From assembly GCF_003217515.1 (NCBI RefSeq), contig NZ_QJSX01000013.1, forward strand, positions 62,001 through 126,000: a DNA stretch of 64,000 nucleotides. The letters are read 5' to 3'. Of this stretch, positions 9,057 through 16,810 are shown one piece after another. Source of the DNA: Deinococcus yavapaiensis KR-236 (GTDB lineage: Bacteria > Deinococcota > Deinococci > Deinococcales > Deinococcaceae). The first letter of the stretch is position 1. The number at the start of each line of letters is the position of its first letter. The position numbers and the translations under genes were made by a program. The notes beneath the pieces are model-generated. The model was not told the DNA's origin, searched no databases, and saw only the letters and a program-made list of their open reading frames with translations.

Positions 9057-10504
9057 GACCGTCCTTTCGAGCTTCTGGCAAGTTGAAGCGCGGCGTGCAA
9101 GCGAGCTTTGATCGTGCTCGGGTCGTCCGCGGGGTGCACGCGGACCTTCCCGAGGAACGCCCGCCCACCGTGCAACGCGTCGATATCTGGCGCGAAGCGG
9201 TGCGCGGACGGCCACAACGCCAACCCGAGCTTCGCGTGGTACGCGCCCATGTACCGCAGCAGTTGAGCGTTGATGTCTCGCAGCGCTTCTTCCCGCAAGT
9301 TCTCCAGCGGGCGGTACTTCACGTCCGCAACGAACGCAAAGCCGTCGTCGAACACCACCGCCAAGTCTGGACGAGCGGCGAATCGGCGGGCGCTGCCCAC
9401 GCCGCGGAACAGGTGTTCGACGTTGTACTCGACGCGTACGCCCGACCCTTCGAAACGCCCCACGCGTCCTTCATGCCCGCGCGCTTCTTGCAGGTGCACG
9501 CGCGTGGCCCCCAACGCCGCCGCCACTTCGGCCGCCACCCACAGTTCGTACAAGTCGCTCATGCGTGCTTGCCCGGCGGGAAGGTCGTCGAACGCCGCGC
9601 TTCCGCCTTGGAACGCTCGAATCAGGTGACTTAACGCGCCTTCCACGCCGTGCGGCCTCAAGCTTGTCGCGTCGAGCGGCACGGTCGTTACGAGCTCGAA
9701 GGTGCCGGCGAGTTCCGTTCGGGCGCGCGCGAGTCCGGCGAGCAGCATTGCCTCGTTCGTGTCGAGTGCCGCTTCGTGCAAGGCGTTCCACAACGCCAAC
9801 GCTTGCCGCGCGAATGGCGTGTCCGTCACGCGCGTCGTGTACACGGCCACGTGATCCGGCGTCCCGCCTCGCCCCCAGTGATCCAACGTGCGGCTCCAAT
9901 CGACGCGAGCGGGAACGCGTCCGCCGGGAATGACCGTCGGCACGTGCGTCGCCCGTTCGGACGGTGCTCGCGCGTACTGCACGCACGCGTCGTGCAACCG
10001 CCGCGCGAAGTCACGAAGGTGCGGCGCAGCGAGCGCCGGGCGCTCGGCAAACGCAAGCGCGTCCTCCGGGGAAGCGAGGTGCGTCCACGGCACGTGCAAG
10101 TCGCGTGCGAGCAGTGGAACGCGCCGCGTCATGCGGCGCAACAGCCGCCACGCGTCGTTCGCGTGAGCGTGCAATTTGGCCGGGTACACGAAGAACGTCA
10201 CGAGACGCTCGTCTCCAGAGGCGAAGCGCACGTGAAACGTGTGCCGACCGACGCGTCCGGTGAGTTGAATGCGAAGCGTTCCGTTCGAAGCGGGCCGTCG
10301 CACCGGCACATCCCGCGCGTCTTCCCGGGTGGGTAGCGCGTCGCGCTGCTCACCCCACGTGACGTGCGTCAACGGTTCCGCCGCGTGCAACGTGACTTCG
10401 GCTTCCTCAGGCACTTCGAACGTGAGGGACCGCATCGAGAGCGGTTCGATGGGTCGGTCTCCTCGGGGGGTGATGACGTTGACGTGGACGTCCAGCGGGC
10501 GCAT
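9053..10504 (-). CDS. McrC-like DUF2357/PD-(D/E)XK nuclease
   Basis: Residues 1-300 fit a DUF2357-type N-terminal region ending in MSDLYELWV near residue 325. Near 376-395, RPDLAVVF followed by FVADVKYRPL supplies the Asp...Asp-x-Lys core of a PD-(D/E)XK nuclease, and the later NAQLLRYMGAYH helix is typical of McrC-type proteins. The gene is about 483 residues from the ATG at 10504; an ATG at 10546 is possible. It precedes and overlaps the McrB-like gene, the reverse of the usual mcrB-mcrC order. The pair is predicted to cleave modified or otherwise marked foreign DNA. Confidence 0.85.
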   Translation of the reverse strand: MRPLDVHVNVITPRGDRPIEPLSMRSLTFEVPEEAEVTLHAAEPLTHVTWGEQRDALPTREDARDVPVRRPASNGTLRIQLTGRVGRHTFHVRFASGDERLVTFFVYPAKLHAHANDAWRLLRRMTRRVPLLARDLHVPWTHLASPEDALAFAERPALAAPHLRDFARRLHDACVQYARAPSERATHVPTVIPGGRVPARVDWSRTLDHWGRGGTPDHVAVYTTRVTDTPFARQALALWNALHEAALDTNEAMLLAGLARARTELAGTFELVTTVPLDATSLRPHGVEGALSHLIRAFQGGSAAFDDLPAGQARMSDLYELWVAAEVAAALGATRVHLQEARGHEGRVGRFEGSGVRVEYNVEHLFRGVGSARRFAARPDLAVVFDDGFAFVADVKYRPLENLREEALRDINAQLLRYMGAYHAKLGLALWPSAHRFAPDIDALHGGRAFLGKVRVHPADDPSTIKARLHAALQLARSSKGRS

Positions 10505-10542
10505 TCCTTTACACAATGCACGCGCGCAACGACGAAATGTGC

Positions 10543-10582
10543 GCATTTGCCGAGCGATGGCGACGTTACGCTCGGCAAATGC
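10543..10582. promoter_or_regulatory. Inverted repeat between divergent operons
   Basis: Arms GCATTTGCCGAGCG (10543-10556) and its exact complement (10569-10582) with a 12-base spacer, located between the start of the McrC-like gene and the divergent HAD-PRTase gene. Position suggests an operator for a dimeric regulator acting on one or both units. It could instead be a transcript hairpin. Confidence 0.5.
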
Positions 10583-10781
10583 CCGTCGGAACGGCCTCTT
10601 AGGGTTTTACGCTGAGCGCGATGCTGACGCTCACACATCGAATCGAACCAGCGCGTGTCCGCGTGACGCCGTCAACGCTCCCCTTGCATTCGCACGCCAA
10701 GCCAGCTCAGCGAGCATGGTGGACCTTGACTCGTGTCGCACGTGCTTCACAGGTCAAGTCGTTGAGGGGAAAACGAGTTCG

Positions 10782-12128
10782 ATGAAGGCAATCGAACCGC
10801 GTTCTACACGCAGCGAAGCAGTACCTACCCATCGAGCCGCGGCGTCGCGATCGTTCGAATCGCCGTTCAAGTTGGTCGTGTTCGACCTTGACCACACCCT
10901 CGTCTTCACGGACGCGTTGCAAACGCACCGAGACGACCCTCAGTGTGATTACAACGGCCCGGCGTTCAGGGAGGCGTTGCAATTCGCGCACTGCGATTAT
11001 CAATTGCGCTTGTTTCTCGAAGCGTTGTCCGCACTGCCCGCCGAGCACCGGCCGCGCCTCGCAATCGTGACGCGCGCGAAGCACGCGTACGCGCAAGCGG
11101 TGCTGCAGCAGTTCCTCCCGAAGGTGACGTTTGACGCACTGCGCTGCTTCGAAGACGCACGCGACGGCGGCGGCGTGTACAAACCTCATCCACGCCTCGT
11201 CTTGGAGTTGATGGCGACATTCGACGTGGCCGCGCATGAAACGGTCGTGGTCGGTGATGACTTGGGCGACGTCGAGATGGCGTACCGCGCGGGCGTCACG
11301 AGCATCCTCGCGAACTTCTACTGGCAACGGCGTGACACGCAATCACCGAAGAAGAACGAGTTCTTTTACGCGCTGGACGCGGTACCCGACGCGGTCGTCG
11401 ACACGGCGAAAGAGTTACGCGACGCTTTGTGCCGTCCGGCAGAGCGCTTACCGTTCGTTGAAGCGTTCGAGCAGGGCGTGTCGCCGCGCGTCGCGCTTCG
11501 CAAACCGACGCATGTGAAGCTCACGGTGTTCGGACTGGTTCACGCGCCAGGCTTGGTCGTGCACGTACTCGGTCGGTACTTCGCGGGTCCCCGTCATGAA
11601 CACGATGCGACCGTCACGCCGCGGCGTGCAACGCACGGCACCACGCGTAACATTCTCGCCAAAGAGCATGGTGACGACCGCGTGCCGGACACGTGGGTCG
11701 ACGCGTGCAGCTTGTTGTTGCCGCGCGTGCTCAGCCTGCGCACGCCCACCGTCATCACGATCATTCCGTCGAAACGAGGGCGAGCGCGACGCATGGAATG
11801 CCTCCTCGTACGCCTGAGCGAGCGCTTTCCCGCGTCGTCGTGGGTGTTCGACGCGCAAGTGTTCGAGTTCATGGAAGGCGCCGCGTCGCAAAAGCACCTT
11901 CCGCACGCGCCCGAACGGCACGAGAACATCGAGCAGCACTTGAAGTTGCACGAGACGCACGTCGTGCAGCCGCGGTATCGTTACATCGTGCTCGACGATG
12001 TCCTCACGACCGGCGCGACGCTGCTCGGCGCGCGACACGTTCTCGTTGGCGCGGGCGTTCGCGCTTCGAACGTTCAAGGCGTTGTCATCGCCAGAAACGT
12101 ACGCTGCCGGGAAGGACGCCGACCGTGA
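10782..12128 (+). CDS. HAD hydrolase-phosphoribosyltransferase fusion
   Basis: A 448-residue protein from the ATG at 10782, chosen for the GAGGGGA site 11 bases upstream; an ATG at 10716 is the alternative. The N-terminal half is a HAD phosphatase: VVFDLDHTLVF near residue 32 carries motif I (Asp-x-Asp-x-Thr) and VVVGDDLGDVEMA near 155 is motif IV. The C-terminal half ends in YIVLDDVLTTGATLL, the PRPP-binding loop of a ComF-like type I phosphoribosyltransferase. The two activities could remodel a nucleotide or ribosyl ligand. Its stop overlaps the start of the DprA-like gene (GTGA). A clear paralogue with an added zinc ribbon lies at 16.8-18.1 kb. The substrate is unknown. Confidence 0.85.
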   Translation: MKAIEPRSTRSEAVPTHRAAASRSFESPFKLVVFDLDHTLVFTDALQTHRDDPQCDYNGPAFREALQFAHCDYQLRLFLEALSALPAEHRPRLAIVTRAKHAYAQAVLQQFLPKVTFDALRCFEDARDGGGVYKPHPRLVLELMATFDVAAHETVVVGDDLGDVEMAYRAGVTSILANFYWQRRDTQSPKKNEFFYALDAVPDAVVDTAKELRDALCRPAERLPFVEAFEQGVSPRVALRKPTHVKLTVFGLVHAPGLVVHVLGRYFAGPRHEHDATVTPRRATHGTTRNILAKEHGDDRVPDTWVDACSLLLPRVLSLRTPTVITIIPSKRGRARRMECLLVRLSERFPASSWVFDAQVFEFMEGAASQKHLPHAPERHENIEQHLKLHETHVVQPRYRYIVLDDVLTTGATLLGARHVLVGAGVRASNVQGVVIARNVRCREGRRP

Positions 12129-13093
12129 CGATCAGCGAAGACACCTTTCGGTTGTTGACGCTGCAGCACCTCAAAGGCGTCGGGAACGTCACGCTGACCA
12201 AACTCGCCACGAACCCGGCGTTTCGTGAAACGAACACAGCGGACGTGGCGCGCCTCATGCCGAACTTGGCGAGTAAACTCGACGCGGCCGCGTTGGACGA
12301 CGCGGAGCGCGCTGCCCGCACGCAAGCGGACGCGGCCCGTTCGGACGGTGCGATGATCGTGTCGCTGCTGGACGACACGTACCCGCCGTTGTTGCGCGCG
12401 ACATTCGACGCGCCCGCCGTGCTGTACGTCAAAGGCCGCGTGCAACCGCAGCGGTGCCTGGCGGTGATCGGCACGCGCGAACCCACGCGGCACGGTGAGG
12501 TGATCGCGCAGCGTCTCACCGAGCACTTCGCGTCGCGCGCTTGGAGCGTCATCAGCGGACTTGCGCTTGGCGTGGACGGCCTCGCGCACCGCGCGGCGCT
12601 GGACGCGGGCGGGCACACGGTCGCGGTGCTCGCGCACGGTCTGCACACGGTGGCACCGCGCGGGCACGCGGCCCTCGCGCGCGACATTCTCGACGCGGGC
12701 GGCGCGCTTGTCACCGAGTACGGGTACGGCGTGAACGCCTTTCCACCGCAATTCGTGAAGCGCGACCGGGTGCAGGCAGGCTTGGCGCAAGGCGTGGTGC
12801 TCGTGCAGACGGACGTCACAGGCGGCAGTTGGCACGCGAGTCGCGCGAGCGTCGAGTACGGTCGGGTGCTCGCGTATCCGCAGCCGACGCGGCACGACCG
12901 GGAAGCGAACGCCCCGAAAATTCAAGGATTGTTGGAACTCGAACGCTCGGCGAGCGCGGCAGCCGCGCAATTGAAGTGCTCGCCGAGCGCCTTGGAACGG
13001 GTGTACCCGCTCGCGTCACGCGATGACTACCCGCGCTTCGAGGACGCATTGAACGGTCCGCTGACCCCGGGTTCGCAAGCATCACTTTTTTAA
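12125..13093 (+). CDS. DprA/Smf-like SLOG-fold protein
   Basis: A 322-residue protein starting at GTG inside the stop of the HAD-PRTase gene. A helix-hairpin-helix near residue 15 (LKGVGNVTLTKLA) is followed by a DprA Rossmann domain: LAVIGTREPTRHG near 115, VISGLALGVDGLAHRAAL near 142, then VKRDRVQAGLAQGVVLV where housekeeping DprA has RNRIIAGLS. The C-terminal winged helix of transformation DprA is absent. Housekeeping DprA loads RecA on ssDNA. This short copy, tied to a HAD-PRTase, looks like an accessory nucleotide- or ssDNA-sensing version. It is followed by a strong hairpin, closing a two-gene unit. Confidence 0.88.
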   Translation: MTISEDTFRLLTLQHLKGVGNVTLTKLATNPAFRETNTADVARLMPNLASKLDAAALDDAERAARTQADAARSDGAMIVSLLDDTYPPLLRATFDAPAVLYVKGRVQPQRCLAVIGTREPTRHGEVIAQRLTEHFASRAWSVISGLALGVDGLAHRAALDAGGHTVAVLAHGLHTVAPRGHAALARDILDAGGALVTEYGYGVNAFPPQFVKRDRVQAGLAQGVVLVQTDVTGGSWHASRASVEYGRVLAYPQPTRHDREANAPKIQGLLELERSASAAAAQLKCSPSALERVYPLASRDDYPRFEDALNGPLTPGSQASLF

Positions 13094-13118
13094 GAATCGA
13101 GCGTCACGCAACGCGATG

Positions 13119-13167
13119 GACGACAATCCACGGTGATCGGAAGGTGCGGTCACCGTGGATTGTCGTC
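13119..13167. terminator. 18-base-arm hairpin after the DprA-like gene
   Basis: Arms 13119-13136 and 13150-13167 are perfect complements with a 13-base loop. It lies between convergent genes, 26 bases past the DprA-like stop. No T-run follows, so termination is by position and strength only. Confidence 0.6.
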
Positions 13168-13266
13168 GAGAAAGGATGGGCGTGAACCGTGCGCTTCGCA
13201 GGACGGCGCCTTGACAGGGGCGAACGCCACGCGCCGTGTCGTCGTGCCGTGCGTGCTTGGCGGTTC

Positions 13267-13965
13267 TCAATCCCAGTACCCAATGTCCTTTCGATTCCAA
13301 CTGGGCGTTTGCTGCAACGCCTCGGTCGATTCTCGGTACAACGCCATGATGCGTGCGGCTTCCGCCGCTTGAGCTGCTTCCGCCGCCTCTTCATGCGGTG
13401 TTTTTCGGCGAGCGGCAGGACTGAGGCTGGGAGGCGTCAAATACCACCCCGGCGGCTCGGCCGCCGGGCGGGTCTTCTTGGCGTTCGTCTTGGACTTGCG
13501 CTTCGCCGTTGCTGCTTGCTTCGCTTGTTCGACACGTTGTGTCGGGCGCGCGGACGCTTTCACGTTCGCCTTGGCCGTCGCCTGACGTTGCTTTTTCTTG
13601 CGTTTCGCGGCCTTCGTCGCGGCACCGCGCTGGGTCGAGGAAGGCGCTGCCGTGTCATGCAACAAGGCGGCGCACTTGGGAATCAAGTCGTAGTTGGCGG
13701 CGAGGCGCAACGGATCGTCGGGCGCGACGCGCGCGTCGATCGACGCGCACTCGCGCAAGAAGAGCGTCATGTCACAACGACTGCGAATCACGTCGAGGAC
13801 TTCGAAGAGGTGATTCAAGAAGAGCCGCACGATCTGCTCCATCGGCACTTCCACCACACCGTGCACGGCCGTGGTCACGCTGACGAGCAGGCACTTTTTT
13901 GCTTTCCGCACGCGAACCTCGCGTTGAAAGTCGCTTAGGAGCAACGCGTTGCGCAATCGAGTCAC
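13267..13965 (-). CDS. Hypothetical protein with Lys/Ala-rich basic tail
   Basis: A 232-residue protein from a GTG preceded by GAGGAG. Residues 1-105 look folded (alternating hydrophobics, MEQIVRLFLNHLFEVLDVI helix, DMTLFLREC). Residues 110-175 are a low-complexity Lys/Ala/Arg/Thr stretch like a histone-H1-type nucleic-acid-binding tail, followed by a short acidic-helical end. The family is not recognised. It lies at the downstream end of the minus-strand run that also contains the DUF91-type nuclease, with a small gene between them, so it may be co-expressed. Confidence 0.6.
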   Translation of the reverse strand: MTRLRNALLLSDFQREVRVRKAKKCLLVSVTTAVHGVVEVPMEQIVRLFLNHLFEVLDVIRSRCDMTLFLRECASIDARVAPDDPLRLAANYDLIPKCAALLHDTAAPSSTQRGAATKAAKRKKKQRQATAKANVKASARPTQRVEQAKQAATAKRKSKTNAKKTRPAAEPPGWYLTPPSLSPAARRKTPHEEAAEAAQAAEAARIMALYRESTEALQQTPSWNRKDIGYWD

Positions 13966-14010
13966 GATTTCTCCTCGTAAGCTGCCGAATGAGTGAAAGG
14001 GGGAGGCGAG

Positions 14011-14277
14011 TTACCGGGCGTGCGGGTCGTACACGAGCGTGAAGGCGTCCCAGTCTCGCTTGCCACCCTCCGTGACGAGCACGCAAAAAGGCGTGTCGTC
14101 CGCGTCCCACTTCGTGTTTCCCATCACGAAGCCACGGAGTTGCACGTTCGGTCCACGCACTGCCTTCGAGCAGTTCACGAAGTAGCGGTGGTACGCCCCA
14201 GTCGATGTGACGACCACCCGCCACTCCCCGCGTTCCCAGACGCACTTCATGTCCACTTCAACGATCGGTCCGTACAT
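14011..14277 (-). CDS. Small hypothetical protein
   Basis: An 88-residue protein with GGAGGA upstream of the ATG, only 9 bases after the stop of the DUF91-type nuclease gene and 45 bases before the next gene. It is rich in beta-strand-type sequence (WRVVVTSTGAYHRYFV, FCVLVTEGG) and has no membrane or signal segment. Not recognised. The spacing argues for co-expression with the nuclease. Confidence 0.65.
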   Translation of the reverse strand: MYGPIVEVDMKCVWERGEWRVVVTSTGAYHRYFVNCSKAVRGPNVQLRGFVMGNTKWDADDTPFCVLVTEGGKRDWDAFTLVYDPHAR

Positions 14278-14286
14278 GATGTCCTC

Positions 14287-15375
14287 CTACAGGGACGCTT
14301 CGAACGCCGGCTTGAAGTGCACGCTCAAACGCTCCAAGGTGAAGCGGTTGCGCAACTTGCACGCGGAGTTCTGATTGGCGAACAAGCCTTTCTCCCACAC
14401 CGCTTGCTCCAACGCGCGCGTGTCGAGCCACCGCACGGGCACCATCCACTCGCAGCGCTCGTCGTCCTGGTCGTGCAGCAACTGCCCGCGCAACGTCAGC
14501 GCCGACAACCGCACGCGTTGCCCGCCGTGCTCGACCGTGAAGTCCCGCGCGGGCACGGCCGCGCCCGTGACGACGCCCACGCCGACGTACCCTCGCTTCG
14601 GTACGTGCACGGACACGCGGTCGCCTTCCTTGAGTTGCTTGAGGCTGTTCGTGTACCACGCGCCACCGCCCGCGCTGACGAAGCCAAGGGTGCGCGCGTC
14701 CTCCCACGCGCGTTGCGCGTCATGCCCGAACGACACGTAGTAATCACGTTCGTTCCACGATTCTTGCGTGCGACTCGCCGGGCTTTTCTCGACGCTGCCT
14801 TCGACGTCGCTCGGGTCGAGCAGCCACGTGCGCGCCAAGTACTCGCTGGCGCCTTCCTTAAAGTACCGGAGGAACACCGCGTTAAGAGGCACGCCGTACT
14901 GCGCGAGGTACGCGATGATGCGTTCCGTGCTCGGATCGAGGTGCGACGCGACGATCAGCAAGCGGTGCCGTTTGTTCAGTTCGTCAGGAACGGGCGCGTC
15001 GTCCCCGAAGCGTTCCGCGAAGCCTTGCTCGAACGCTTTGCCAGCGTGCTTCTCCGCGTAGATTTCACGGATGCGTTCGTTGGACAGTTGCTGCACCCAC
15101 GCGGCGTAATCGAGGGTTTGCGCGACGACTTCACGAGGCGTCATGGCGCGCTTGAGTTCCACGACGCACACGTCCCCGGTGATGTCCACGGCGAGGATGT
15201 CGATGAACTTGCCGTTGTCCGTGCGGACTTGCGAGCCGAGCACCATGAGGTTCGCGTCCAGCATGCGAATGTCACGCGTGAGGGCGTCTTCGAGTTTCGC
15301 TTCACTGTCGAGGTGCGTGAACTGCACGGGTTCAATGGTCGGGCCGAGGCGCCAAATGCCAAGTTCGACAGGCAT
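14287..15375 (-). CDS. NucS/DUF91-type nuclease with C-terminal PUA/EVE-like domain
   Basis: A 362-residue protein from the ATG at 15375 (AAGGA five bases upstream). Near residues 50-85, GKFIDILAVD...VCVVELKRAMTPREVV gives the Asp...Glu-x-Lys core and following helix of a DUF91/EndoMS-type PD-(D/E)XK nuclease. The C-terminal third has a beta-rich module: LGFVSAGGGAWY, LKEGDRVSVHVPKRGYVGVG. This pattern occurs in PUA-like domains that follow DUF91 nucleases and is similar to modified-base readers. A role as a modification-dependent or mismatch-type endonuclease is inferred. It forms an operon with the two downstream small genes. Confidence 0.8.
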   Translation of the reverse strand: MPVELGIWRLGPTIEPVQFTHLDSEAKLEDALTRDIRMLDANLMVLGSQVRTDNGKFIDILAVDITGDVCVVELKRAMTPREVVAQTLDYAAWVQQLSNERIREIYAEKHAGKAFEQGFAERFGDDAPVPDELNKRHRLLIVASHLDPSTERIIAYLAQYGVPLNAVFLRYFKEGASEYLARTWLLDPSDVEGSVEKSPASRTQESWNERDYYVSFGHDAQRAWEDARTLGFVSAGGGAWYTNSLKQLKEGDRVSVHVPKRGYVGVGVVTGAAVPARDFTVEHGGQRVRLSALTLRGQLLHDQDDERCEWMVPVRWLDTRALEQAVWEKGLFANQNSACKLRNRFTLERLSVHFKPAFEASL

Positions 15376-15516
15376 GCGTTCCTTTTCGTGGTGCGCGGCG
15401 AGAAGAGGAGGGCCGGAGCGACGTGGCCATGAAGTCGAATGAAGGCGGCGGCGTACCCGCGTTGACAGGCGAAATCGTGTGCGACCGCCGCCGAATGCTC
15501 GGCGCACCGTACCCGC

Positions 15517-16032
15517 TTAGACCGTTTGGCCTTCGCGTTGCAGCACGGCGCGAAGTTCGTCTTCGTCCGCGTACCCGGACGCCGCTTGCACCAACGCGTC
15601 ATCGCGCTGGCAGGAGAAGCCCGCTTGCTCGAGCGCACGAACGAAGTCCGCCATCGCTTCGGGCGGCACGTGGTAGAACCACCCGTTGAGGGTCGAGTCG
15701 CCTCGCGTTCCGAACGCTTGGCGAATCGACGCGGGAATGACGGTCAGCATTTCTTGTTGCGGCCACGCGGGCCAATCGCCGTCGTCGAAGCCGTACGGCG
15801 TTTCGAACGCGTCGTCCGCGTCGGGTTCCTCGTCGTACTCGCCGTACTCGGACTGCTCGATCAGCTCGCGGTACAATTCGGGGGACGCGAGTTGCTGCAC
15901 TTGAGCCCACGTGTCGCACGTCGCGACGACGTACCGCGCTTGCGTGAGGGCCACAAGGCGCTCGCGTGGCAACGCGACGACGGCCGTGCCACCGCCGCCT
16001 TCCACCAACCCGTACACGAATGTGTGAGGCAT
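15517..16032 (-). CDS. Hypothetical acidic protein
   Basis: A 171-residue protein without a recognisable motif. The middle is strongly acidic (SEYGEYDEEPDADDAFE near residue 62), and the last 50 residues are helical. It sits 141 bases upstream of the DUF91-type nuclease start and downstream of the McrC-like remnant, in the same direction. Function unknown. Confidence 0.6.
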   Translation of the reverse strand: MPHTFVYGLVEGGGGTAVVALPRERLVALTQARYVVATCDTWAQVQQLASPELYRELIEQSEYGEYDEEPDADDAFETPYGFDDGDWPAWPQQEMLTVIPASIRQAFGTRGDSTLNGWFYHVPPEAMADFVRALEQAGFSCQRDDALVQAASGYADEDELRAVLQREGQTV

Positions 16033-16183
16033 GCCGTTGTCATACCACCCACGCGCAGCGCGTCATGCACATTTGCCCAGGGGCTCGCCGAGCTCCCGTT
16101 CGCATGCTTCAACGCCCGCTTTCACGTTCACGCTTTGAAATCAAACAGTCGTCCGTGAAGGGCACGCGAGCGATGCGAGCGCA

Positions 16184-16735
16184 TCACCCGTCGATCAATT
16201 GCTGGGTGGCGACGTCGAACGGCAGCACCCGAAGCGTTAACGCGTGCCCGACCTCGAAGGGCGGCAACGCTTCGGGAAACGCGCGCGTGCGCGGGTACAC
16301 CAGCCACACTTCTCCGCGCCCGACAGGGTACTTGTGACCGTACGAGAAGAGTTGGTAGAGGTCCGCAGCGCTCACACCGGCTTGCACGCCAAGCGTGCGG
16401 TCGAGGCGGCGTTTCCACGTCACGTCCGCGATGACGACCCGCCCGTCGTGAAACGTGAGGCGCAAGTCGGGACGAAGGGCGAACACGCGCCGCGCATCTT
16501 GCCACGCGAGAAACGCCCCTTCCACTTGCGCTTCCACCCGGCGATCGACCGCTCGGCCGTTCGCGTCGCGTGCGCCCCGCGCAAGGTGGCAGTGACGTAC
16601 GCCTCGTAAAGTTCGTGCAACGAGAACAGCGGCGCCGTCACCCGCGTCTACGAAGGGCGTGCGTTCCGAAAGGATCGACTCGGTCAGGGGTCGCAGTGGC
16701 GCGTCGTGCAACATCGAACGCTCCGCGCGCCACAC
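16184..16735 (-). pseudogene. Short McrC-type nuclease with two compensating frame changes
   Basis: The last 110 residues are a clear McrC C-terminus: ALRPDLRLTFHDGRVVIADV gives the PD-(D/E)XK core (Thr-Trp-Lys follows), then DLYQLFSYGHKY and a late VWLVYP. The frame is open back to the stop of the HAD-PRTase gene, but between about 16580 and 16650 the family-like sequence (FSLHELYEAYVTATLRGA, the McrC 'LFE-x-x-V' helix) is in another frame. One extra base and one missing base would restore it. The 300-residue McrC N-terminus is missing. Either the gene is decaying, it is a minimal nuclease with a changed patch, or the sequence has two errors. Confidence 0.65.
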
Positions 16736-16810
16736 CGCGAGGTCCTCGCTTGGCTCCGCGCTCTGCGGAACGTCGGCGAGCGCGAACTTTGCATCGTTGC
16801 CGTGTCGTGC

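Noticed and set aside
12125..13093. Housekeeping transformation gene dprA
   Set aside because: It lacks the C-terminal winged helix, has a changed RNR motif and is coupled to a HAD-PRTase, so an accessory role is more likely.
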